Shown: positions 42,509 to 48,668 of the stretch, piece after piece
Numbering within the stretch: the first letter of the stretch is position 1
How the letters are laid out: every line of letters begins with the position of its first letter
Assembly (NCBI GenBank): GCA_945873505.1
Contig: CAMCDQ010000012.1
Span: 1-48,668, forward strand
From: Chitinophaga pinensis
GTDB lineage: Bacteria; Bacteroidota; Bacteroidia; Flavobacteriales; Flavobacteriaceae
Direction: 5' to 3'
DNA: 48,668 nucleotides
The notes under the pieces: model-generated
What the model was told of the DNA's origin: nothing
What the model saw: only the letters and a program-made list of their open reading frames with translations
The model's database searches: none
Position numbers and translations under genes: made by a program

Positions 42509-43921
42509 ATGAATATGAAATTACCCAAATCGTACTTATTACTATTATTTCCCTCTATAATACTAATGTGTTTAAGTTCCTGCAATAAAGAATTTAAATC
42601 CAGTGATTATCGAGCATATTTTGGTGGAGAAGTAACAAATCCAACAAATCGAATCATCTATTTTTCTAAAGATGGTGTTGTAATTGACACTATACCGCTT
42701 CAAAAAGACAACACTTTCTTTGTAGAATATGATTCATTAGTTCCCGGAATGTACTCTTTCAAACACGATCCAGAATATCAATATGTCTATTTTGATAAAA
42801 ATGATAGCATTATGGTTCATATAAATTCCAAAGATTTTGATGAATCTATCATTTTTTGCGGGAGAGGCGATACCAAAAACAATTACTTGATGGAATCGTA
42901 TTTAAAAAACGAATCTGATAAAGAGAAAATGTTTGATATTTATGATTATAATGTTTCAAAATTTATATTCAATATAGATTCTACCTATAAAGCAAATAAA
43001 AAATCATACAATATTCATAAAAATGATTTAAAATGGAGCAAAGAATTTGATGCGTTTGCGAAAGCGTCATTAGATTTTAATTACTTTTCCAAAAAAGAAT
43101 TGTATCCGGTTATCCATAAATTGAGAACGGCAGAAGATGTTTTTGACAAATTACCAAATCACTTTTATAACTATAGAAAAGAAATTGATTTTAATAGTGT
43201 TCAATTATCTTCCTATTCCCCTTTTGTAAATTATTTATCGCATTTATTGAATAACGTCGGTGCGGTAAAATACCACAATCATTTTTCCGATGTAGATTTG
43301 GCTTTAACAACAAACATAAATAAGTTGAATATTGCAGATACTTTGATTAAGAATGAAAAAGTAAAAAACAGTATTCTCAATAACATTGCATTTTCTTATT
43401 TGTTAGAAGACCAAAACATGGTTAACAATCAAAAGTTTCTTGAAATATACCGTAAATTTTCAACCGACAACAGTAAGAAAAACGAAATCTTAAAAATTGG
43501 AAATGCCATTCAATTATTAAAAGTTGGCAATCCATTACCAAAAGTTGATTTAATTGATACGAATGGCATCACGATTTCATCTGATGCAATTGTAACCCAA
43601 AAAACCGTATTATTTTTTTGGACAAAAGAAGCACTTAGTCATTTGGCTGCAGCACATAAAAAAGCTATGACATTTAAATCAAATCATCCCGATTACCAAT
43701 TTATAGCAATCAATCTTGATGATGAGCAATACAGTTGGAAGAAATTATTATCAAATTACAAATTTGAAGGAATTCAAGAATTCCGTTGCGCCAATTTTGA
43801 AGATATTAAAAATAAATGGGCCATTACTAAAATTCACAGAGCTTTGGTTTTGCAAACCAATGGAAAAATAAAAAATGCTTTTACAAACCTATTCGATGTT
43901 AATTTTGAAAATGAATTATAG
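42509..43921 (+). CDS. TlpA-like lipoprotein with a thioredoxin fold lacking CXXC
   Basis: This 470-residue protein has a signal peptide ending CLSSC (lipobox Cys 25). An N-terminal beta-rich DUF4369-like domain (about 30-110) is followed by a helical middle and a thioredoxin-like C-terminal domain from about residue 340. Where TlpA proteins have FWAxWCxxC, this one has LFFWTKEALSHLAAAHK, so both redox cysteines are missing. Later segments (FIAINLDDEQYSWKKLL) still follow the fold. It is probably a periplasmic or outer-membrane lipoprotein with a binding rather than redox role. A second ATG at 42515 is possible. Confidence 0.8.
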   Translation: MNMKLPKSYLLLLFPSIILMCLSSCNKEFKSSDYRAYFGGEVTNPTNRIIYFSKDGVVIDTIPLQKDNTFFVEYDSLVPGMYSFKHDPEYQYVYFDKNDSIMVHINSKDFDESIIFCGRGDTKNNYLMESYLKNESDKEKMFDIYDYNVSKFIFNIDSTYKANKKSYNIHKNDLKWSKEFDAFAKASLDFNYFSKKELYPVIHKLRTAEDVFDKLPNHFYNYRKEIDFNSVQLSSYSPFVNYLSHLLNNVGAVKYHNHFSDVDLALTTNINKLNIADTLIKNEKVKNSILNNIAFSYLLEDQNMVNNQKFLEIYRKFSTDNSKKNEILKIGNAIQLLKVGNPLPKVDLIDTNGITISSDAIVTQKTVLFFWTKEALSHLAAAHKKAMTFKSNHPDYQFIAINLDDEQYSWKKLLSNYKFEGIQEFRCANFEDIKNKWAITKIHRALVLQTNGKIKNAFTNLFDVNFENEL

Positions 43922-43943
43922 AAGAGTTATTAAATTAGCTCAA

Positions 43944-43978
43944 AAAAAAAGCGATTTTCAATGAAAATCGCTTTTTTT
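43944..43978. terminator. bidirectional terminator between the lipoprotein and transaldolase genes
   Basis: A-run plus GCGATTTTCA (43951-43960) pairs with TGAAAATCGC (43962-43971) plus T-run. It serves two converging genes. Confidence 0.92.
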
Positions 43979-43998
43979 ATAATAAATCTTTTTGAAAG

Positions 43999-44655
43999 CT
44001 ATTTGTTTCCTTTTTCGAAATCAGCAATAAATTGAGCCAAACCAATATCCGTTAAAGGGTGTTTGAGTAATCCTAAAATTGCAGAAAGCGGCCCAGTCAT
44101 CACATCAGCACCAATTTTAGCACAATTCACAATATGCATTGTATGGCGCACCGATGCTGCAAGAATTTGAGTTTCATATCCATAATTATCATAAATCAAA
44201 CGAATTTCTTCTATCAAAGCCAAACCATCGGTAGAAACATCATCTAATCTTCCGATGAATGGAGATACATACGTAGCACCTGCTTTTGCAGCTAATAAAG
44301 CTTGTCCAGCAGAAAATACCAACGTCACATTGGTACGAATTCCTTTATCAGAGAAATACTTACACGCCATAATTCCCTCTTTTGTCATTGGTAATTTTAC
44401 GACAATTTGTGAATGTAAGTCAACCAATTCTTCTCCTTCACGAATCATTCCGTCATAATCGACGGCGTTTACTTCGGCACTTACATCGCCGTGAACACTT
44501 TTACAAATGTCGATATAATGCTTTAAAATATTGTTTTTCCCAGTGATACCTTCTTTTGCCATCAAGGATGGATTTGTAGTAACGCCATCAAGAACTCCAA
44601 GTGCTTGAGCAGCTTTTATCTCGTTTAAATTTGCTGTATCAATAAAAAATTTCAT
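43999..44655 (-). CDS. fsa: transaldolase/fructose-6-phosphate aldolase family protein
   Basis: This 218-residue TIM-barrel protein matches the short transaldolase (TalC/FSA) family. [13 protein letters not shown] is the conserved early motif, and the Schiff-base lysine is Lys87 in [24 protein letters not shown] and the AASVRH segment follow. Members either transfer dihydroxyacetone units in the pentose phosphate pathway or cleave fructose 6-phosphate. The sequence does not separate these two. Length is that of the small family members. Confidence 0.92.
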   Translation of the reverse strand: MKFFIDTANLNEIKAAQALGVLDGVTTNPSLMAKEGITGKNNILKHYIDICKSVHGDVSAEVNAVDYDGMIREGEELVDLHSQIVVKLPMTKEGIMACKYFSDKGIRTNVTLVFSAGQALLAAKAGATYVSPFIGRLDDVSTDGLALIEEIRLIYDNYGYETQILAASVRHTMHIVNCAKIGADVMTGPLSAILGLLKHPLTDIGLAQFIADFEKGNK

Positions 44656-44699
44656 AGGTATCGTTTTTAATAATTATAGTTTTTAAATTTGATGCTAAA

Positions 44700-45503
44700 T
44701 TACAATTTATAATGGTTCATAAGCATTTTTTCATAGACTTTATCTGGCAAAATTCTTTTTAAAACAATAGAGAATTTTTGAATAAAACTTCCCACTTTAT
44801 AATGAATTTTAGGATTTTGAGTTTCAATAATATTAAAAATAGCTTGGGCAACTTCTGTTGGATTGTTTCCGCTATCCACTTGTTCGTCCATCATTTTTAG
44901 AGTAGCACCATAAGAAACCTCGTAGGCTGAATTCTTTATTACTGGCGCATGAAATCTTCCTGATGCTATGTTTGTTGCAAAATCTCCTGGCGCTACATTT
45001 GCGATGTTAATTCCAAAAGGCTTGACTTCCATGTTTAGTGATTCTGTAATGAGCTCTAATGCGCCTTTTGAGGCAGAATAAATTCCACGGTATGGTAAAC
45101 CCATATAACCCGCAATGGAAGTAATATTGATTATTAAACCTGATTTCTGTGAACGCATTTGCGGTAAAACAGCTTTCATGACTTCTATTGGTCCAAAAAA
45201 ATTAGTTTCAAAATTGTTTTTTATTTCTTGAGAAGGAATTTCTTCAATTGGTCCTGTTATTCCAACTCCAGCGTTATTAATTACAATATCTAATCTTCCT
45301 GAAAGTTCTATTATTTTTTGAACTGTATTTATTATGGATTCTGTGTTTCGAACATCTAACGGAAGTAATGAAAAAACGGAGTTTGCAATACGCTCTGGAT
45401 TTCTACTGGTTCCGTAAACTATGAATCCTTTGTTGTGTAAAAATTCTCCAATGGATTTACCAATTCCTGATGAAGCGCCAGTTATTAGAACTACTTTGGT
45501 CAT
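44700..45503 (-). CDS. short-chain dehydrogenase/reductase
   Basis: This 267-residue classical SDR has the cofactor motif LITGASSGIGKS (about 7-18), NNAGVGITGP, a catalytic Ser in ITSIAGYMGLPY, and YSASKGALE with the Tyr-Lys pair. The C-terminal tail SFIQKFSIVLKRILPD is basic and hydrophobic. The substrate is unknown. It is cytoplasmic. Confidence 0.93.
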   Translation of the reverse strand: MTKVVLITGASSGIGKSIGEFLHNKGFIVYGTSRNPERIANSVFSLLPLDVRNTESIINTVQKIIELSGRLDIVINNAGVGITGPIEEIPSQEIKNNFETNFFGPIEVMKAVLPQMRSQKSGLIINITSIAGYMGLPYRGIYSASKGALELITESLNMEVKPFGINIANVAPGDFATNIASGRFHAPVIKNSAYEVSYGATLKMMDEQVDSGNNPTEVAQAIFNIIETQNPKIHYKVGSFIQKFSIVLKRILPDKVYEKMLMNHYKL

Positions 45504-45607
45504 AAACTATATCTTTATAATTAATTGCATTAAATGTATTTTAAGAATGTAAATATAGTTATTTATGGGAATTGTAAATGTATTTTAGAAAATCAAATGT
45601 TATTCAT

Positions 45608-45666
45608 TAGTCCCGATTGTAGAGTAAATCCCACGCTTTTTGGCGTGGATTGAAACGGAAAGCGGG
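45608..45666. repeat. dispersed Flavobacterium-type hairpin repeat, copy 2
   Basis: TAGTCCCGAT...GAAAGCGGG encloses the same ATCCCACGC/GGCGTGGAT hairpin as the copy at 28861-28918. It lies just after the terminator of the SRP RNA. Confidence 0.8.
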
Positions 45667-45699
45667 TACAAACGTGTTGAAAGCAAGTTCGATGTACTC

Positions 45700-45729
45700 C
45701 AAAAAAAAAATCTTCCAAATTGAAAGATT
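45700..45729 (-). terminator. intrinsic terminator of the SRP RNA gene
   Basis: On the minus strand AATCTTTC (45729-45722) pairs with GGAAGATT (45716-45709) with one G-T pair, loop AATTT, then an uninterrupted T run. Confidence 0.8.
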
Positions 45730-45740
45730 ACTTTAATAAA

Positions 45741-45839
45741 AAAGGCAAGCGACCTACATCGCATCGCTCAACCACTTACCCTTGCTATGTTCCCATCCTG
45801 GGGGATTTCGCAGGAGCAGATCGTGTAGGACTTGCCTTT
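45741..45839 (-). ncRNA. ffs: signal recognition particle RNA, small bacterial type
   Basis: Read on the minus strand, about 99 nt begin and end with complementary ends (AAAGGCAAG with CTTGCCTTT). The apical part contains CCCCCAGGATGGGAACATAGC, close to the conserved SRP domain IV (AGG...GGAA...AGCA), followed by AAGGGTA. It has its own promoter and terminator and overlaps no credible ORF. It would bind Ffh to target membrane and secretory proteins. Confidence 0.88.
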
Positions 45840-45867
45840 GCAAATATACAATTAATTTGTATTTTTG
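45838..45867 (+). promoter_or_regulatory. promoter of the glutaminyl cyclase gene, overlapping the SRP promoter
   Basis: TTG (45838-45840), a 19-bp spacer and TATTTTTG (45860-45867). The two divergent promoters occupy almost the same 33 bp, so polymerase cannot bind both at once. Confidence 0.8.
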
Positions 45868-45870
45868 CAA
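45841..45870 (-). promoter_or_regulatory. promoter of the SRP RNA
   Basis: On the minus strand TTG (45870-45868), a 19-bp spacer and TATATTTG (45848-45841) precede the RNA by only a few bases. It overlaps the promoter on the other strand. Confidence 0.85.
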
Positions 45871-45921
45871 CTGAAAATTATAAACTTTGTGTTGTATCTT
45901 ACAGGACATTTAAAAATCATT

Positions 45922-46971
45922 ATGAAAAAATATAACCTACACTCAATCATTTTATTAGGTGCAATTATTGTTAGTTGCAACGGGTCAAAATCGGCTACTG
46001 AAAAATATTTTAGTTTTGATGATTCCAAATTTAAAACTGAATACAGCAATGATGATGCCTTGTCTTTGCAATTATTGAATGTAGAAAACAAGAAAATTGA
46101 CAGTATTATTTATTATGTAAATGAGAAAAATATTGGTTCAAAAAAGAGTTTAGAAAAAATATCTTTTAACTTGAAAGATCAAAAATTAGGGTATCAAAAT
46201 TTGAAAGCATTGGTTTATTTTGAGGGTGAAAATCAAGAAATAACGTCTAGAGTTGAGTTGGTTTCAAATGTGTCTCCGAAATTATTAAAATTTACTATTG
46301 TAAATACGTATCCTCACGATGCTACTTCATTTACCGAAGGTTTAGAGTTTTTTAGAGACACCTTATATGAAGGAACTGGACTTCGTGGCTTTTCGAAATT
46401 ATTGAAAACAGATTACAAAACGGGTAAAATTTATAAGTCTTTGAAATTGGACGCTGGATATTTTGGTGAAGGAATTACTTTTATAAATAATAAATTGTAT
46501 CAATTGACTTATGAAGAAAAAATAGGTTTTATATACAATGTCGATACGTGGAAAGTTGAAAAAACGTTTGCCTTTGATAAACCGATTGAAGGTTGGGGAA
46601 TGACCAATGATGGAAAATATATTTATCAATCAGACGGAACGGAGAAAATCTGGAAAATGGAGCCAAACACTCAAAAAATGATTGATTATGTAAATGTTTA
46701 TTCCGGAAGCAGCAAAATTAAAAGTGTGAATGAATTGGAATATATCAATGGTAAAATTTACAGTAATATTTGGCAAAAAGATGCTATTGCCATAGTAAAT
46801 CCAGAAAACGGAAAGGTTGAAGGAATTCTCAATATGTCAAGTTTACGCAAGTTAGTAAAAAATAAAGATGCCGAAGTATTGAATGGAATTGCCTATAATT
46901 CAAAAACTAAAACCATTTTTGTAACTGGAAAAAATTGGGACAAAATGTTTGAAATTAAGGTTTCGGAATAA
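45922..46971 (+). CDS. glutaminyl-peptide cyclotransferase lipoprotein
   Basis: The protein has 349 residues from ATG 45922, with a signal peptide ending AIIVSC (lipobox Cys). The open frame upstream to 45865 overlaps the promoter and is rejected. The beta-propeller glutamine cyclotransferase family is recognised by YPHDATSFTEGLEF and LYEGTGLRGFSKL, then GEGITFINNKLYQLTYEE, GWGMTNDGKYIYQSDG and VNELEYINGKIYSNIW. It converts N-terminal Gln of exported proteins to pyroglutamate. It is located in the periplasm or at the outer membrane. A strong terminator follows. Confidence 0.92.
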   Translation: MKKYNLHSIILLGAIIVSCNGSKSATEKYFSFDDSKFKTEYSNDDALSLQLLNVENKKIDSIIYYVNEKNIGSKKSLEKISFNLKDQKLGYQNLKALVYFEGENQEITSRVELVSNVSPKLLKFTIVNTYPHDATSFTEGLEFFRDTLYEGTGLRGFSKLLKTDYKTGKIYKSLKLDAGYFGEGITFINNKLYQLTYEEKIGFIYNVDTWKVEKTFAFDKPIEGWGMTNDGKYIYQSDGTEKIWKMEPNTQKMIDYVNVYSGSSKIKSVNELEYINGKIYSNIWQKDAIAIVNPENGKVEGILNMSSLRKLVKNKDAEVLNGIAYNSKTKTIFVTGKNWDKMFEIKVSE

Positions 46972-46991
46972 ATTTAGATTTTAGATATAAA

Positions 46992-47026
46992 AAAACCGTC
47001 TTGTTTTAAAGCAAGACGGTTTTGTT
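46992..47026. terminator. terminator between glutaminyl cyclase and proteorhodopsin genes
   Basis: AAAACCGTCTTG (46992-47003) pairs perfectly with CAAGACGGTTTT (47012-47023). It lies between convergent genes and probably serves both. Confidence 0.92.
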
Positions 47027-47042
47027 ATTTTTGGAATGCTAA

Positions 47043-47768
47043 TTAATCCTTTTGAGATTTTAGAGCAAGGTTGTAAATCACAAGTCCAAATCCAATTTTG
47101 TTGATAGCATCTGCGATGTTGTAAACTACATCTACGCTACCTTTTCCAACGATTGCTGTGTACCATCCTTCAGTTCCTAGCATGTATCCTAATGGATAAA
47201 TAGCCCAACCAACAAGTACGAACCAACATAAAATTTTGTGTGCAGCTAATACATTTCCTCCAGCAGCAGCAGCTAATTTAGAAGCGCTTCCTAACCAGAT
47301 TTCATAAGCGATTAAGAAATAAGCTGCTCCAGAGATTCCTCCCCATAAAGCCGCTTGGTCAGAGAAAACTGTTTCTCCTAAGTAACCTGTAACTAACATT
47401 ACTACTGATAAGAAAATCATTTTCCAAAGTAAATCAGTTTTTGCACCAGCAACTTTAAGTATCAAGAAAAACTCAACACACATTAATGGCACAGTCAAAA
47501 TCCAATCCACATATCTGAAGAATGTTGGCGATTCTTGGAATTCAGCCCAATATTCTTTCATGTAGAAATAATGTACTGCTGCGATGAAGGTAATTAAACC
47601 TGATACCAAAACAGAAGTACGCCACTTTTTATCAAATTGACTTAATGATAAAAAGAAAAATGCTGATGCTGCCATCATGGCCATACATCCAACGAAGAAA
47701 GTGAATCCTACATAATCTGTAGGTGCAAGCTTTCCAATCAAACTTGGAATAAACATAAAATTTGTCAT
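47043..47768 (-). CDS. proteorhodopsin, predicted green-absorbing outward proton pump
   Basis: This 241-residue, seven-helix retinal protein carries the proton-pump DTE triad in FRYVDWILTVPLMCVEF: Asp88, Thr92, Glu99 (equivalents of D97, T101 and E108 in reference proteorhodopsin). His66 corresponds to the conserved His75. Retinal binds Lys224 in DAINKIGFGLV. Residue 96, at the spectral tuning position 105, is Met, which in marine flavobacterial proteins goes with green absorption. The first 15 residues are not a cleaved signal. The divergent neighbour blh supplies retinal. It gives light-driven proton motive force in the inner membrane. Confidence 0.97.
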   Translation of the reverse strand: MTNFMFIPSLIGKLAPTDYVGFTFFVGCMAMMAASAFFFLSLSQFDKKWRTSVLVSGLITFIAAVHYFYMKEYWAEFQESPTFFRYVDWILTVPLMCVEFFLILKVAGAKTDLLWKMIFLSVVMLVTGYLGETVFSDQAALWGGISGAAYFLIAYEIWLGSASKLAAAAGGNVLAAHKILCWFVLVGWAIYPLGYMLGTEGWYTAIVGKGSVDVVYNIADAINKIGFGLVIYNLALKSQKD

Positions 47769-47815
47769 AAATAAAGTGGTAATAATTGATTAAAAAAATA
47801 TTTTTTTTGTTTAAA

Positions 47816-47823
47816 CAAATATA
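47816..47823 (-). promoter_or_regulatory. -7 box of the proteorhodopsin gene
   Basis: TATATTTG on the minus strand matches TAnnTTTG, 47 bp before the start. No clear TTG element is seen at the usual distance. Confidence 0.55.
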
Positions 47824-47898
47824 ATAAAAGTTAAACATTAAAAAAAAATATATTGTTCAGTTTTTTTTTATATTTTAGACAATAATTTATAATTGACT

Positions 47899-48668
47899 AT
47901 GAAATATTCAAATTTCGGAATAGTAGCAAGCTTTTTTTGTTTGTGGCTTGATTCTTTACTTTCCAATAATGCTCAAATAATTGTTGGTTTTATTTTGATT
48001 TTGACCTTTGGAATACTTCATGGCGCAAACGATTTACTTCTAATTAAAAAAATTGATATTAATAAGGAGCAGATGTCATTACAAAAAACACTTCTTTATT
48101 ATACAGTAGTCGTTGCTATAGGTTCGCTTTTATTTTGGGTAATTCCATGGTTTGCCTTATTACTCTTTATTATAGTTAGTGGTTATCATTTTGGAGAACA
48201 ACAATGGGAGAATTTAGAAAAAAGCAATTTATTCAAGATTTTTGAATTTGCTTATGGATTATTAATTCTAATGTTACTTTTTATTTTTCACATTGAAGAA
48301 GTTCAAGAAGTGATACAAAATATTACCTCTGTGCTTGTTCCAGAAAGTTATTTTATTATTGGATTAGCAATAAATATAGTATCATTAGTAGCTCTTGGAA
48401 TATATTATTCCTCAAAATTGATAGAATTCAAAAACAGGGTTTTATTAGAAACTTTTTATCTATTAGTTTTCACTGTACTATTTCGAGTTTCAAGTTTGAT
48501 CTGGGGGTTTGCCATTTATTTCATCATTTGGCACAGTATCCCTTCTATTATTAATCAAATTAAATATTTGAACGGAGAATTTAATAAGAAGAATTTTTGG
48601 AAATATGTTAAATCGGCGTTTGTTTATTGGATGATTTCGTTAATTGGAATTGCTACCTTATATTTATT
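47899..48668 (+). CDS. blh: Brp/Blh-type beta-carotene 15,15'-dioxygenase, 5' part
   Basis: An ATG at 47899 opens a frame of 256 codons that continues past the window end. The polytopic membrane protein shows GILHGANDLLLIKK near residue 38, SGYHFGEQQWEN and IIWHSIPSIINQI, whose His residues are the expected iron ligands of Blh enzymes. It cleaves beta-carotene into two retinal molecules. It is divergent from proteorhodopsin with a 130-bp shared gap. The C-terminus is not in the window. Confidence 0.93.
   Translation, partial: MKYSNFGIVASFFCLWLDSLLSNNAQIIVGFILILTFGILHGANDLLLIKKIDINKEQMSLQKTLLYYTVVVAIGSLLFWVIPWFALLLFIIVSGYHFGEQQWENLEKSNLFKIFEFAYGLLILMLLFIFHIEEVQEVIQNITSVLVPESYFIIGLAINIVSLVALGIYYSSKLIEFKNRVLLETFYLLVFTVLFRVSSLIWGFAIYFIIWHSIPSIINQIKYLNGEFNKKNFWKYVKSAFVYWMISLIGIATLYL

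Noticed and set aside
45720..45935. 71-residue plus-strand ORF across 45720-45935
   Set aside because: It is antisense to the SRP RNA and its promoter; the conservation belongs to the RNA.

Overview
The window is about 48.7 kb of low-GC chromosome from a member of the Bacteroidota, most likely a Flavobacterium-like Flavobacteriaceae. This rests on the many promoters of the form TTG-N19-TAnnTTTG, the lack of clear Shine-Dalgarno sites, the protein families (YtxJ, TlpA-like lipoproteins, SIMPL, PIG-L deacetylase, SSS transporter), a proteorhodopsin with a divergent blh gene, and a dispersed 'TAGyCCCGAT...AGCGGG' hairpin repeat.

Layout. 1-147: tail of an IS3-family insertion sequence. 163-8018: pentapeptide-repeat protein, bacillithiol-linked YtxJ, bestrophin channel, the agmatine-to-putrescine pair aguB-aguA, a sulfur operon (TSUP exporter plus persulfide-dioxygenase/rhodanese) and a thioredoxin-like lipoprotein. 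8175-10530: SIMPL protein, rhomboid protease, LpxL-like acyltransferase. 10575-23224: an integron-like cassette array. 23282-24709: two glycosyltransferase-like ORFs in one frame separated by a single stop codon. 25027-28681: PhoX-like lipoprotein and MauG-like di-heme peroxidase. 29020-36992: guaB, HMG-CoA lyase, pyrD, PIG-L deacetylase, a 33-residue membrane peptide and an SSS symporter. 37020-42359: pdxH, rnz, a STAS-like protein, pyrB, pyrR and an ABC-F ATPase, all on the minus strand. 42509-46971: a degenerate thioredoxin-like lipoprotein, transaldolase-like enzyme, SDR, SRP RNA and glutaminyl cyclase. 47043-48668: proteorhodopsin and the start of blh, which makes its retinal.

The main discovery is the array. 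A Xer-like tyrosine recombinase without the IntI-specific insertion is followed by an attI-like leader and four gene cassettes, each closed by a long imperfect palindrome. At each boundary the first bases of the cassette, just after a G|TT core, are complementary to the R''-like box near that cassette's own end (11777 with 12305; 12371 with 21429; 21548 with 22315; 22439 with 23144). That split-site complementarity is the signature of integron attC sites. Cassette 1 (594 bp) has a nuclease-like protein. Cassette 2 (about 9.2 kb) has a five-gene restriction/abortive-infection operon: C5 methyltransferase, MORC-type ATPase, Z1 helicase, PD-(D/E)XK protein and AIPR. Cassette 3 has a HigBA-type toxin-antitoxin and cassette 4 a MntA-HepT toxin-antitoxin. 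The array appears to be a defence and stabilisation island moved by a recombinase outside the classical IntI family. The 3' end of the recombinase gene is duplicated just upstream of it, which suggests how the element was inserted.
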